A stretch of 64,000 bases of DNA from Granulosicoccus sp964390335 (GTDB lineage: Bacteria; Pseudomonadota; Gammaproteobacteria; Granulosicoccales; Granulosicoccaceae). The stretch spans positions 62,001-126,000 of the forward strand of contig CAYMHU010000006.1 of NCBI GenBank assembly GCA_964390335.1. The letters are read 5' to 3'. A program made the position numbers and the translations under genes. The notes below the pieces were generated by a model. That model did no database searches and had not been told where the DNA came from. It saw only the letters and a list, made by a program, of their open reading frames with translations. Below, piece by piece: positions 44,784 through 53,807 of the stretch (position 1 is the first letter of the stretch; each line of letters opens with the position of its first letter).

Positions 44784-45503
44784 ATGAACAAGAACGTACT
44801 ACCGAACATTATTGCCATCGTCATTATTGCTTGCAGTTTCCTGTTTTCTGACCCAGTACGAGCGGTGCTGCTCAGCACCGGCCTATTCGCTTTGTCCGGT
44901 GCGCTGACCAACTGGCTGGCTGTGCATATGCTGTTTGAACGAGTACCGGGGTTGTATGGCTCTGGCGTTATCGTGCTGCATTTCGAACAGTTCAAATCCG
45001 GTATTTTGCGCATGGTGCACGAACATTTGTTTAATCGTGAGCGCGTAGAAAAAGTGCTGTCGGACCCGTCGGAAAATCTGGACATTGATCTTGCACCGCT
45101 AGTCAAAGGCATCGATCTGGATGCGGCATACGATCAACTCGTTGCAACAGTCATGGAATCTTCATTTGGCCCTATGCTGGGTATGGTTGGTGGAGAATCG
45201 GCATTAGATGGCATGCGAGAACCGTTTAAAAGGCGTATGGAAAAATACCTGCACGACGCGGCCGACTCGCCACGATTTCAATCCTTGGTCAACGAACAAC
45301 TCAGCAAAGTGGCCAGTAGCGATCAGTTTATGAATCGTATGGACACCATATTACGCGCCAGACTGGATGAACTGACACCGGAAATGGTTCGCGACATTAT
45401 GCAGCAAATGATTCGCAAGCATTTGGGTTGGTTAGTCGTTTGGGGAGGCGTGTTCGGTGGTTTGATTGGTTTGATTGCTGGGCTGGTTCAGCATATTATT
45501 TAG
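44784..45503 (+). CDS. DUF445 membrane protein
   Basis: A 239-residue protein of the DUF445 family: helices at about 5-22 and 27-45 (SGALTNWLAVHMLFERVPGLYGSG follows, the family signature), a helical cytoplasmic/periplasmic region, and a final helix (LGWLVVWGGVFGGLIGLIAG). Function unknown; members occur with envelope genes. The preceding 212 bases (44572-44783) hold the divergent promoters of this gene and the xylanase, with no clear boxes. It converges with the HopJ gene, overlapping by 8 bases. Confidence 0.85.
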   Translation: MNKNVLPNIIAIVIIACSFLFSDPVRAVLLSTGLFALSGALTNWLAVHMLFERVPGLYGSGVIVLHFEQFKSGILRMVHEHLFNRERVEKVLSDPSENLDIDLAPLVKGIDLDAAYDQLVATVMESSFGPMLGMVGGESALDGMREPFKRRMEKYLHDAADSPRFQSLVNEQLSKVASSDQFMNRMDTILRARLDELTPEMVRDIMQQMIRKHLGWLVVWGGVFGGLIGLIAGLVQHII

Positions 45504-45840
45504 CCCGTAAGGGTACGCCATCGAATTCTATGCCTTGCCAGCCGGTTTCCATAAACTGGCGAATATTCGGGTGGCTATTGCCATCGGGATTACGCAATAC
45601 ATCTGCCCGATAATAAGCACCAAAGCACACCAAGGTTTGCTCTTCCGTTAAATCATGCAATCGTGCAAATGCGAATATTTTACACGACCCAGTGTTCTGC
45701 CCGGCTTCACTGTTTAAATTGTGATTTCGAAAGCTGGTTGGTACATACTCGTACAGATTGTTAATAAGCGCGATAACATCCGGAAATTCTATTAGCTCCG
45801 GGGTTGTTTCCAGCTTATTTAGAAATAATTCGACTTCCAT
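45496..45840 (-). CDS. HopJ family protein
   Basis: A 114-residue soluble protein. FPDVIALINNLYEYVPTSFR, GSCKIFAFARLHDLTEEQTL and LVCFGAYYRADVLRNPDG are the conserved blocks of the HopJ family. The name comes from a Pseudomonas type III effector, but the family is widespread in free-living marine bacteria without secretion systems, so a housekeeping role is likelier. No T3SS genes are present here. Confidence 0.88.
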   Translation of the reverse strand: MEVELFLNKLETTPELIEFPDVIALINNLYEYVPTSFRNHNLNSEAGQNTGSCKIFAFARLHDLTEEQTLVCFGAYYRADVLRNPDGNSHPNIRQFMETGWQGIEFDGVPLRAK

Positions 45841-45920
45841 ACATACGCTTCCAGTTCGGGTAGGTAATTTTAGCAGTATGATTAAACTTTGGGAGCATCC
45901 ATGTCAACTCTGATTGATTC

Positions 45921-46577
45921 ATGAATATGATAGTGCCGTACTGCGAGAGAATAACGATGGGTATGGAGCCGTTTAATGCGGCGAGTAACCTGATTTTTAT
46001 CGTGTGCGCAGCTGTCTGCGCCGCTTTGTTATTTCGCGACTGGGCAAAACTGCAAACAAAGTCAAGGCTAGTGCTGCTTAGCTTGAGCACATTAATCATG
46101 TTAATTGGCATGGGTAGCGCAGCGTTTCATTTTAAACCTACGCATACAACGCATGCATTCGACCTAATACCCATTGGGCTATTCATATTGCTTGCCCTTA
46201 TTAGCCTGCTGCAAAAGGGATTCAAACTGAGCTGGCCTATCATCGTTGCCATTGCATCGGTGTGGTCCTGCTTCACAGCGGTTGCATCCACGGCGCCACA
46301 ATTTCTGGCAGGTAGCCTGGTCTATGTGCCAACCCTCTTATTGCTACTGTGCATGGCGGTAGTTAATCCACAATACAACCGGAAACTGTGGGCTGTATTC
46401 AGTTTTTTCGGAATGGGGTTACTGATCAGAGCGATCGACCTTCCTCTGTGTGATAGCTTTTCAATGGGAACCCATTGGCTTTGGCATGTATGCACCGCAT
46501 TAGCAGCGCTGCAAAGTTATTTATTGATTCTACACCTATGCAGAACCAACGATACAAATGCTACAGCCAGCGCCTGA
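45921..46577 (+). CDS. Alkaline-ceramidase-like membrane protein
   Basis: A 218-residue protein with about seven membrane helices. The start IVPYCERITMGMEPFNAASN, the GMGSAAFHF motif in the third helix, HAFDLIPIGLF and the late DLPLCDSFSMGTHWLWH match the ceramidase domain (PF05875, CREST superfamily), with Ser, His and Asp zinc-site residues present. These integral enzymes hydrolyse amide bonds of ceramide-like lipids; bacterial substrates are mostly unproven. It overlaps the end of the convergent methyltransferase gene by 17 bases. Confidence 0.88.
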   Translation: MNMIVPYCERITMGMEPFNAASNLIFIVCAAVCAALLFRDWAKLQTKSRLVLLSLSTLIMLIGMGSAAFHFKPTHTTHAFDLIPIGLFILLALISLLQKGFKLSWPIIVAIASVWSCFTAVASTAPQFLAGSLVYVPTLLLLLCMAVVNPQYNRKLWAVFSFFGMGLLIRAIDLPLCDSFSMGTHWLWHVCTALAALQSYLLILHLCRTNDTNATASA

Positions 46578-47022
46578 CCTCACGCATATACTGCGCGAAA
46601 TCTTCTCCAAATTTTTCTAATAAAATGCGTTCTTCCGGCACGATTTGAAATCGGGTAATATAAAACACAAACAGCGGCAATAATAAAAACGCGGTAATCG
46701 AATTAACCCATAGCGCCCATCCACTTAAGCTGATCAGCATTCCAAGATACATAGGGTTGCGAGATACACGGTATAAACCCGAGCGTACTATATAAGATGA
46801 TGCGTTTGGGTTTAGTGGATTGACTGTGGTTCTGGCCCGAAAGAACGCCAGCACGGATATCAGATCGATCGATACCCCAACAACGATTAACGCAATACCA
46901 GCGGCTCGAATACCTGGCAATGTTAATGGTAAAGCAAAGGAAGAACGTGCTACTAGCCAAATAAGAACGGCAATACACAACGCAATAATGGGTGGCGGAA
47001 TTTTATTATTGAGTTGGCTCAT
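46561..47022 (-). CDS. Isoprenylcysteine-methyltransferase-like (PEMT/ICMT) membrane protein
   Basis: A 153-residue protein with four helices. YIVRSGLYRVSRNPMYLGML is the conserved ICMT/PEMT motif for SAM binding and RFQIVPEERILLEKFGEDFAQYM closes the family pattern. In bacteria such proteins methylate lipids or isoprenoid compounds; the substrate is unknown. The start at 47022 (SQLNNKIPPP) is preferred to 47043, as it reduces overlap with the malic enzyme upstream to 17 bases. Confidence 0.85.
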   Translation of the reverse strand: MSQLNNKIPPPIIALCIAVLIWLVARSSFALPLTLPGIRAAGIALIVVGVSIDLISVLAFFRARTTVNPLNPNASSYIVRSGLYRVSRNPMYLGMLISLSGWALWVNSITAFLLLPLFVFYITRFQIVPEERILLEKFGEDFAQYMREVRRWL

Positions 47023-49294
47023 CTGTTTTAAAATCAATGGCATCCACTGCGGCTATAGCACATAGATTAACGATACCACGCACCGTGGTTGATTCTGTTA
47101 CCACGTGTGCGGGTCTGCGCAGCCCCATCAGAATTGGACCAACCGGCAAGCCATCACTAACGGTTTTAACCATATTATAAGTGATATTAGCGGCATCCAG
47201 ATTTGGCATCATGAGTAAGTTTGCGCTGCCATCAAATGCGGCATTCGGGAAAATACGAGCGCGTGTCGCTTCGGATAAGGCCGCATCTGCATGCATTTCA
47301 CCCTCTACGGCCAAGTTCGGGTATTTACTTCTGATAATTTCTCGAGCTTCACGCATTTTAACTGCGGTTTCGTTATTGCGGCTACCAAAATTAGAATGCG
47401 ACAACAATGCAATTTTTGGCACCATTCCGAATCGCTGCACAATCTTAACCGCCATGCCAGCCGTTTCCGCAATCTGCTCGGCATCCGGGTTCACCGTTAC
47501 ATGAGTGTCTGTCAAAAACAGCGTACCGGTATTTAGGATCATCAATATCAACGCTGAAATATCGGTTACGTCATCACGTATACCAATGATGTCGCACAAA
47601 TACCGTATGTGTCTGGCATACGCGCCTTGCGTTCCACAGACCATAGCATCGGCTTCGAAATTTCTTACCAAAACAGCGCCTAGCGCAGTAGCCCGAGTGC
47701 GAATAACGTTTGACGCATACTCCGGCGATACACCAGAGCGCTCCATAATGCGATGATAGGTATCCACATGTTTATCGAAATTAGCATTGTTGACAGGATC
47801 CAGAACATCAAAGCCTTCACCAATTTTTAAGCGCAAACCGAGTTTTGCAATATTGTCTTCAATGACTTCATGTCGCCCTATTAACAACGGTCGACAGATC
47901 GCATCATCCACCAAAATTTGAACTGCATTCAACACTCGCTGAGATTCACCCTCGGCGAGCACGACCTTTTGCAAATTCGCCTGAGCTTGCTCAAACACAG
48001 GCTTCATAACCAAACCTGAGCGGAATACAAATTCATTCAATTTATGATTATAAGAGTCGAAGTCTTTTATGGGTCTGGCTGCAACGCCACTGTCCATGGC
48101 CGCTTTCGCCACAGCGGGTGGAATTTCAGTCATCAACCTGGGGTCGAATGGTTTGGGTATTAAATACTCGCGACCAAATCGAAAAGGTTGTCCGCCATAG
48201 GCAGCCGATACAACGTCGGATGCTTCCTTGGTAGCGATGTTGGCAATTGCTTCTACGCAGGCCGCCTGCATATGTTCATTAATTTCTGTTGCACCAACAT
48301 CGAGGGCCCCTCGAAATAAAAACGGGAAACACAGCACATTGTTTACTTGATTCGGGAAGTCGGACCGACCTGTGGCTATGACCGCATCATCACGTACTTT
48401 GTACACTTCTTCAGGATTGATTTCGGGGTCCGGGTTAGCGAGAGCAAGAATAAACGGATTAGAAGCCATACGCGCCACTTGCGCGCCCGATAGAACATTG
48501 GGTGCTGACAACCCAAGAAAAACATCAGCATTATCTATAACGTCGTCTAAAACCCTGGCATCTGTTTTCCGTGCGTAAATCGCTTGATACTGATCTACAG
48601 GTTCTTCACGATCAGCATGTATAACGCCATTGATATCACAAACGGTGATGTTCTCTTTTTTCAACCCCATAAAAACCAGCAGATTCAAACACGCCAAAGC
48701 TGCCGCTCCAGCGCCTGAGACCACTATCTTCACATCACTTAGCTCTTTCTGAACAAGACGCAAACCGTTGCGAATAGCCGCCGCTACCACAATAGCTGTT
48801 CCATGTTGATCATCATGAAAAACTGGAATGTTCATGCGCTCACGTAGCCTGCGCTCAATCTCAAAACACTCAGGTGCTTTGATGTCTTCAAGGTTTATTC
48901 CGCCAAAGGTTGGCTCCATTAGCGCCACTGCATCAACAAATCGATCAACGTCGGTGGTGTCCAGCTCAATGTCGAACACATCTACATTGGCAAACTTCTT
49001 AAACAGAACTGCTTTACCTTCCATAACAGGTTTGGAAGCCATTGCGCCAATGGATCCCAAACCCAGCACAGCTGTTCCGTTAGTGATTACTGCAACAAGA
49101 TTTGCACGAGCAGTGAGCTCGGCTGACTGCATAGGATCATCAGCTATTGCACGACACGCAGCCGCAACACCCGGTGAGTAGGCCAATGACAAATCGCGCT
49201 GGTTGACCATGTTCTTAGTCGCACTGATTTCCAGTTTTCCTGGAATCGGGTACCGATGATAATCCAGTGCGTCTTTGTCGAATTTTTCAGTCAT
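47006..49294 (-). CDS. maeB: NADP-dependent malic enzyme with phosphotransacetylase-like domain
   Basis: A 762-residue MaeB-type enzyme. The malic enzyme part is residues 1-430 (YHRYPIPGKLEISATKNM, FHDDQHGTAIVVAAAIRNGL, VSGAGAAALACLNLLV); the second part (about 440-762) is a PTA-like domain thought to be regulatory (VVLAEGESQRVLNAVQ, LMMPNLDAANITYNMVK). It decarboxylates malate to pyruvate with NADP reduction. Canonical length for MaeB. Confidence 0.97.
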   Translation of the reverse strand: MTEKFDKDALDYHRYPIPGKLEISATKNMVNQRDLSLAYSPGVAAACRAIADDPMQSAELTARANLVAVITNGTAVLGLGSIGAMASKPVMEGKAVLFKKFANVDVFDIELDTTDVDRFVDAVALMEPTFGGINLEDIKAPECFEIERRLRERMNIPVFHDDQHGTAIVVAAAIRNGLRLVQKELSDVKIVVSGAGAAALACLNLLVFMGLKKENITVCDINGVIHADREEPVDQYQAIYARKTDARVLDDVIDNADVFLGLSAPNVLSGAQVARMASNPFILALANPDPEINPEEVYKVRDDAVIATGRSDFPNQVNNVLCFPFLFRGALDVGATEINEHMQAACVEAIANIATKEASDVVSAAYGGQPFRFGREYLIPKPFDPRLMTEIPPAVAKAAMDSGVAARPIKDFDSYNHKLNEFVFRSGLVMKPVFEQAQANLQKVVLAEGESQRVLNAVQILVDDAICRPLLIGRHEVIEDNIAKLGLRLKIGEGFDVLDPVNNANFDKHVDTYHRIMERSGVSPEYASNVIRTRATALGAVLVRNFEADAMVCGTQGAYARHIRYLCDIIGIRDDVTDISALILMILNTGTLFLTDTHVTVNPDAEQIAETAGMAVKIVQRFGMVPKIALLSHSNFGSRNNETAVKMREAREIIRSKYPNLAVEGEMHADAALSEATRARIFPNAAFDGSANLLMMPNLDAANITYNMVKTVSDGLPVGPILMGLRRPAHVVTESTTVRGIVNLCAIAAVDAIDFKTDEPTQ

Positions 49295-49338
49295 TGGTTT
49301 AACGATCTATGTTGACAAGTTATGTTGCGAAAAAAGTT

Positions 49339-51033
49339 TTACGTTGTTGGTGCCAGTAAGTTATCAGTTACTGACCGGTTAAACGCACTGCATACCGCGA
49401 TGAGCGATGCCGATACAATATTGCTATGTAATGCGGCGCCATATCGGGTTTCACCCTTGCCGGCCTGAATTTCAAAGTAACAAGCACTTAGTGCATCTGC
49501 ACCCGCACCTGTTGCATGCTGATGATAATCAACAACGCGAAAATCCACGCCAAACGTGTGGCTAAGCGCTTGCACAAATGCGTCGACCGGACCGTTACCT
49601 TGCCCTGATATTTGCATTTCCTTACCGGCATACACGATATCGGCCTCTAGATAGCGTATCGAATCATCATTTTCATCAGCAGTGCTGGTGTGTTTAACAA
49701 AGCGTAGCGGCTCCGTTGCATCTAAAAACGTATGTTGAAACGCTTCTTTGATGGCGGCTGAATCAACCTCTTTACCTGTCGTTTCACTTATTTGCTGCAC
49801 GACTTTACTAAATTCAATTTGTAGCCGACGCGGTAGCTCCAATCCGTGATCACGCTCCATGATAAACGCAACACCACCTTTACCTGATTGACTGTTGACT
49901 CGTATAACAGCTTCGTAAGTTCGGCCTAGATCCGCAGGGTCTATGGGTAAGTACGGAACCTCCCAAGCCAATGAATTACTGGCGCGCATTGCGGCAAATC
50001 CTTTTTTAATCGCATCCTGATGTGAACCTGAAAACGCAGTAAACACCAGTTCACCAGCATATGGATGACGAGGGTGTACCGGCAGTTGGTTGCAGTACTC
50101 AACCGTTCGCATAACATCGTAGATATCGGAGAAATCAAGATTAGGCTGCACACCCTGCGTAAACATATTCAATGCCAAGGTAACAATGTCTACGTTACCT
50201 GTACGTTCGCCATTTCCGAATAACGTACCTTCAACTCGGTCACCACCTGCCATTAATGCAAGCTCTGTTGCAGCAACAGCGCAGCCACGATCGTTATGCG
50301 GATGCAAACTAACGGTTATGCAATCACGATTAGCAACATGACGACAAAACCATTCAATTTGATCGGCATGGATATTCGGTGTAGACATTTCCACCGTGGC
50401 AGGTAAGTTCAGGATGGTTTTATTTTGAGGTGTTGGCTGCCAGACTTCATTGACTGCGTCGCACACCTCTACAGCGTAGTCGAGCTCGGTACCAGTGAAA
50501 CTCTCGGGAGAATATTGAAACTGCCATTGAGTGTCCGGGTACTTAGCGGCACACTCAGCCACAATTTTTGCACCATCAACCGCAATCTTTTTAATGCCGT
50601 CTTTATCTTCATTAAACACAACGCGTCGTTGCAAGGTTGATGTTGAATTGTATAAATGCAGAATAACGCTTGGCGCACCGGCAACCGCTTCAAATGTTCG
50701 CTCAATCAGTTCACGACGCGCCTGGGTCAATACCTGCAGCGTAACGCCCTCTGGTATTAAATTTTGATCTATTAGCGCGCGAACAAAATCAAAATCGGTT
50801 TGTGATGCAGCCGGAAAACCAACTTCAATTTCTTTAAAACCTATAGCCAGAAGCAATTTAAACAGGCGCATTTTACGCTCTGTTCCCATTGGCTCGATTA
50901 GCGCCTGGTTGCCATCGCGTAAATCAACACTGCACCAGATGGGCGGCGTTGTAATCACTTTAGACGGCCATTGTCGATCAGGCAAATCAACAGGCCGGTA
51001 GGCAGGATACTTTGTAGTAGGGTCAATTTTCAT
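49339..51033 (-). CDS. leuA: 2-Isopropylmalate synthase LeuA (long form)
   Basis: A 564-residue enzyme of the longer LeuA class (as in actinobacteria and some gammaproteobacteria). The HMGL-like barrel has CSVDLRDGNQALIEPMG and the metal site SLHPHNDRGCAVA; a C-terminal LeuA dimer regulatory domain (about 440-564) gives leucine feedback. It condenses acetyl-CoA and 2-oxoisovalerate, the first leucine step. The start at 51033 (KIDPTTKYPAYRPV) is the family start; the frame remains open to 51264 but that part is the RNA leader. A 450-base leader with a leucine-rich mini-gene (51410-51487) points to attenuation. Confidence 0.96.
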   Translation of the reverse strand: MKIDPTTKYPAYRPVDLPDRQWPSKVITTPPIWCSVDLRDGNQALIEPMGTERKMRLFKLLLAIGFKEIEVGFPAASQTDFDFVRALIDQNLIPEGVTLQVLTQARRELIERTFEAVAGAPSVILHLYNSTSTLQRRVVFNEDKDGIKKIAVDGAKIVAECAAKYPDTQWQFQYSPESFTGTELDYAVEVCDAVNEVWQPTPQNKTILNLPATVEMSTPNIHADQIEWFCRHVANRDCITVSLHPHNDRGCAVAATELALMAGGDRVEGTLFGNGERTGNVDIVTLALNMFTQGVQPNLDFSDIYDVMRTVEYCNQLPVHPRHPYAGELVFTAFSGSHQDAIKKGFAAMRASNSLAWEVPYLPIDPADLGRTYEAVIRVNSQSGKGGVAFIMERDHGLELPRRLQIEFSKVVQQISETTGKEVDSAAIKEAFQHTFLDATEPLRFVKHTSTADENDDSIRYLEADIVYAGKEMQISGQGNGPVDAFVQALSHTFGVDFRVVDYHQHATGAGADALSACYFEIQAGKGETRYGAALHSNIVSASLIAVCSAFNRSVTDNLLAPTT

Positions 51034-51409
51034 AATAATGTACGACTTATCAGTGTTTGGATTGATGCGAATGTGATGCGCCGGGCTTTGATTGCCCGCT
51101 AGGCTGTATACCGGAACGCGCGCGAACGCCCGGCAGCCTGATAAGTCGCGTGAGCGCACAGATTTGCCAAAACACTGCTGAATTACTGGTCCTGTTAAGG
51201 CTATTAGTAATGACGCTTGGAATACTAGAAGCCATGCTGATAACAAAGGCCCTGTTAATAGCAAACGGAGAATGTAGTTGTTGGGTTAGAGACATACTGA
51301 TCTCGCTATACCAGTTTTGCGATTCCCGAGCCTTACACTTATAGCTCTGCGGTGTACTTTTTTGTGTTAAAAACTGGTGTTTTCTAAATGACTTACCCGA
51401 TTTCGGGGC
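51034..51409 (-). promoter_or_regulatory. Long leader of leuA
   Basis: About 376 bases lie between the leader-peptide stop and the leuA ATG. GC-rich pairing segments are near the 5' end (see the leader peptide) and again at about 51075-51140, where AGGCTG/CAGCCT and GCCGGGC/GCCCGGC can pair in alternative ways. An open frame in phase with leuA runs through part of it and is leucine-rich, but it starts only at TTG and lacks a ribosome site. No protein-coding gene is supported here. Confidence 0.45.
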
Positions 51410-51487
51410 TTAGGCTAGCAACGAACTCCCGACTCCCATAGCAGGGGCCGGGTTGGTAAGCAAAAGAAGTGTGGCGAGAGTGATCAT
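51410..51487 (-). CDS. Leucine-rich leader peptide (leuL-like)
   Basis: A 25-codon mini-gene on the minus strand with an AGGG ribosome site just before its ATG (51487). It encodes MITLATLLLLTNPAPAMG followed by VGSSLLA and a stop. Seven of 25 codons are leucine, four of them consecutive (CTT CTT TTG CTT). The RNA after these codons can form CCCGGCCCC/GGGAGTCGGG (segments 1:2), TCGGG with CCCGA (2:3), or CCCG/CGGG (3:4), the layout of amino-acid attenuators, although the U-run after the last hairpin is poor. It precedes leuA on the same strand. It is too short for routine gene calling. Confidence 0.65.
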   Translation of the reverse strand: MITLATLLLLTNPAPAMGVGSSLLA

Positions 51488-51538
51488 ATGCCCTAAGACT
51501 AACCAGCAAATGCGCTGGGGTCAAGGCCGTTGATAGAG

Positions 51539-51778
51539 TTATTCCTCGGGTTCGCTCAACAGAGGACGAATCAGTTTTTCCAGCCCATTGGCCTTAATTT
51601 CGTAAATTAACGCCAGTCGCTCCCCTAAGCGGCCTTTGGGGAAACCTTGCTGCTTGAACCACACCACGTAAGGTTCCGGCAAATCAATGAGCCGTGTGCC
51701 TTCAAATTTGCCGAAAGGCATAGGCATGCTGGCAGCCTTTATGACCTCCTCTGACAAAAAATCCAGGTCGAGACTCAT
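51539..51778 (-). CDS. DUF3820 family protein
   Basis: A 79-residue soluble protein. MPMPFGKFEGTRLIDLPEPY and VVWFKQQGFPKGRLGERLAL are the conserved blocks of DUF3820, annotated in pseudomonads as a putative quorum-sensing-regulated virulence factor; the first block also resembles a motif found at the end of some exonucleases. Function unproven. Its start overlaps the stop of the DMT transporter by four bases, so the two are coupled. Confidence 0.85.
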   Translation of the reverse strand: MSLDLDFLSEEVIKAASMPMPFGKFEGTRLIDLPEPYVVWFKQQGFPKGRLGERLALIYEIKANGLEKLIRPLLSEPEE

Positions 51779-52800
51779 GGCAGTTTCTCTGTTGAGTCAG
51801 TCTTTTGCTGCGAACCCGAGCCAGGCTGCCGGTGTCGAGCATCGGGGTCGGCCTCGTTTGGAATGGCTTGCGGTCCACCCGACATCCGGAAGTTACGGGT
51901 TCGCAGCACCGGCTTACTGACCGAAACCATCAACTCACGCCAAATAAACAACAACCCTGAGATCACAATAATACCTGCCCCCAGGAAAACATGACTATTA
52001 GCTGGTTCATTGAAAATTAGCGTTCCGTACAAAATAGCCCACAGCATTTGACTGTATTGCATGGGCGCAATGTACTGCGCTTCGCATCGGCGGTAAGCAT
52101 TTATCATCAACCACTGAGCTAGCACGCTCAGCATGCCAATACCGCACATTTTTAACAGCACATCGCCTGGCATGGGTTGATAGTAAAACAAGAGCAGAAG
52201 CCCACTAACAACCACATTAGCCAGCATGGGATATAGGATTAACGTCACGCTATGCTCGCGCGAACCGATTTTCCGGGTTACCACTGAGGTGCATGCACTG
52301 AAAAAGGCGGCGGCAAGCGCTGCCACATGCCCTAAAGAGAATTCAACGTCGGTGGGTTGTAGTACTACTAAGATGCCAGACAAACCCAAAAGAATAGCAA
52401 TCCACCGAACAAACTTGACTCGTTCACCCAGAATTGGAATGGATAACAATGTAATGAGGACTGGCGTTGAAAACAGCAAGGAATACACTTGCGCCATGGG
52501 TAAACTGCCAAACGCGTAAAACACGCACATCAGGGCACCTACGGTAAAAAGGCAACGCAACGCAATTAAGCCCGGCAGATTTGGCCTTAGCGTGCGCTCC
52601 TCGGTGCTCAATGCGAGCATGAACACAAACGGAACAAAGCTAAACAGCACAACGAAAAACACAACCTGAAATACCGGTATACCAGAAATGCTTTTGATTA
52701 ATGCATCGTGCAAGGAAAACATCGCAAACGCGCACAATGCCAGCCCTACCCCTTTTAAAATGGCGTTAGTTGGTAAATCTTCTGACGCAGATTGGTTCAT
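51775..52800 (-). CDS. DMT-superfamily (EamA) transporter
   Basis: A protein of about 341 residues with ten predicted helices in two EamA repeats (GVGLALCAFAMFSLHDALIKS opens the first; LGHVAALAAAFFSACTSVVTRK opens the second). These exporters move metabolites such as amino acids or purines, but the substrate cannot be read. The Met at 52800 (NQSASEDLP) is the likeliest start; the frame is open to 52923, but that would overlap a divergent small gene. The C-terminal 50 residues are polar. Confidence 0.85.
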   Translation of the reverse strand: MNQSASEDLPTNAILKGVGLALCAFAMFSLHDALIKSISGIPVFQVVFFVVLFSFVPFVFMLALSTEERTLRPNLPGLIALRCLFTVGALMCVFYAFGSLPMAQVYSLLFSTPVLITLLSIPILGERVKFVRWIAILLGLSGILVVLQPTDVEFSLGHVAALAAAFFSACTSVVTRKIGSREHSVTLILYPMLANVVVSGLLLLFYYQPMPGDVLLKMCGIGMLSVLAQWLMINAYRRCEAQYIAPMQYSQMLWAILYGTLIFNEPANSHVFLGAGIIVISGLLFIWRELMVSVSKPVLRTRNFRMSGGPQAIPNEADPDARHRQPGSGSQQKTDSTEKLP

Positions 52801-52861
52801 TGGGTGCGGTGTTTTCGTTATAGTGGTAGCTCGACTCTCGGAATGAGGCATTAGACAACAC

Positions 52862-53134
52862 ATGCGGTTACTAGCTCCACTTATTATTGCACTTTTTGGC
52901 GGCTCAATCGGCCTGGCAGTCAATTACTTTTTTAAGAAAAGCTGGTTAGCCTACCCGGTTGCCGCCATTATCGGTGCGGTGTCAGCATTCGCAGGGTTAG
53001 TTGTAAGAGATGCGTTTGATATTGTTATAACAAACGATCAGTTGTTTGATGCATTAATTGCGGCACTGCTGAGTGCGCTGCTGGTGAGTTTAATTGCCCA
53101 CATCATTACCAGTGTGGTTAAACAACCGTGGTAG
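52862..53134 (+). CDS. Small membrane protein of unknown function
   Basis: A 90-residue hydrophobic protein with three helices (LLAPLIIALFGGSIGLAVNYF, YPVAAIIGAVSAFAGLVV, LIAALLSALLVSLIAHIIT). I do not recognise the family. It is divergent from the DMT transporter and convergent with the response regulator 14 bases downstream. Codon use is like its neighbours, which supports it being real. Confidence 0.55.
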   Translation: MRLLAPLIIALFGGSIGLAVNYFFKKSWLAYPVAAIIGAVSAFAGLVVRDAFDIVITNDQLFDALIAALLSALLVSLIAHIITSVVKQPW

Positions 53135-53148
53135 AGCAGAAATGATTA

Positions 53149-53559
53149 CTAAACGCTTAACGCGACCGGGGACTCAGTTTCATACGCCCCAAACAATTCG
53201 TTTAAACGCGCGACAAGGTATCGCAAACTAACCGGTTTTTCCAGACTTTCAAAATCGGCGCGATTTAAATCAGCGTCAGGCATTGCAGGCATATTTTCGG
53301 AGGTGATTAAAAACATTTTCGGCACATCCAGATAGATATCCCGGCTGAAATGGGCAGACACCGTCGCAAACAGTTGCTCGCCCGTCATACTGCTAAGTTC
53401 CTTATCTGCAATCAAAACATCGTAGTGCGTTTCTCGCATTTTCTCCAGCGCAACCTCACCGTTCAACGCGGTATCAACCTCGTATCCGTTGCGGTCCAAC
53501 GACAGCTTCATGACCCGTAATATATGTGCTTGAGAATCAACCAGTAGAATGCGCTTCAT
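53149..53559 (-). CDS. Single-domain response regulator
   Basis: A receiver-only protein of about 136 residues: MKRILLVDSQAHILRVMKLS (first strand), DVLIADKELSSMTGEQLF with the phosphorylatable Asp, ITSEN with the switch Thr, and LEKPVSL with the conserved Lys. The usual acidic pair (DD/DE) is reduced to VDS, so metal binding may be weak. No output domain. The frame is open to 53631; the Met at 53559 gives the standard receiver start. Partner kinase not nearby. Confidence 0.8.
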   Translation of the reverse strand: MKRILLVDSQAHILRVMKLSLDRNGYEVDTALNGEVALEKMRETHYDVLIADKELSSMTGEQLFATVSAHFSRDIYLDVPKMFLITSENMPAMPDADLNRADFESLEKPVSLRYLVARLNELFGAYETESPVALSV

Positions 53560-53807
53560 GCACTGGCTGGACAACGCAGCCCTACTATTGTTACTGGAAT
53601 TAATGTCAGAATGTTTTGGCAGCGCGCTCATTGTGTTTAAAATCTATCCATACATCTTAAATTTGAAGTCCAACGTTGGTATCGGTAGAAATCAGCCTAA
53701 CTTGGCTCAAAATTGGTTTGGCTGAACAATCGGTCACAAGATGGCAGCGATCACTGTGAACTTCATCGCACGATATTCTTATCGCGGATAGGCTTCGGAG
53801 CAACAAA

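Noticed and set aside
45496..45840. Type III secretion effector
   Set aside because: HopJ-family membership is clear, but there are no secretion genes and the family is common in free-living bacteria.
51034..51264. Open frame extending leuA upstream by 77 residues, rich in leucine
   Set aside because: It begins at TTG with no ribosome site and ends in sequence unlike any LeuA; the family start is at 51033. Better read as part of the RNA leader.
51488..51540. TTGACC-N17-TAGTCT as the promoter of the leu leader
   Set aside because: The -10 would lie about 11 bases from the leader ATG, leaving almost no room for its ribosome site; CCAGC/GCTGG there may instead be a weak terminator of the upstream gene.
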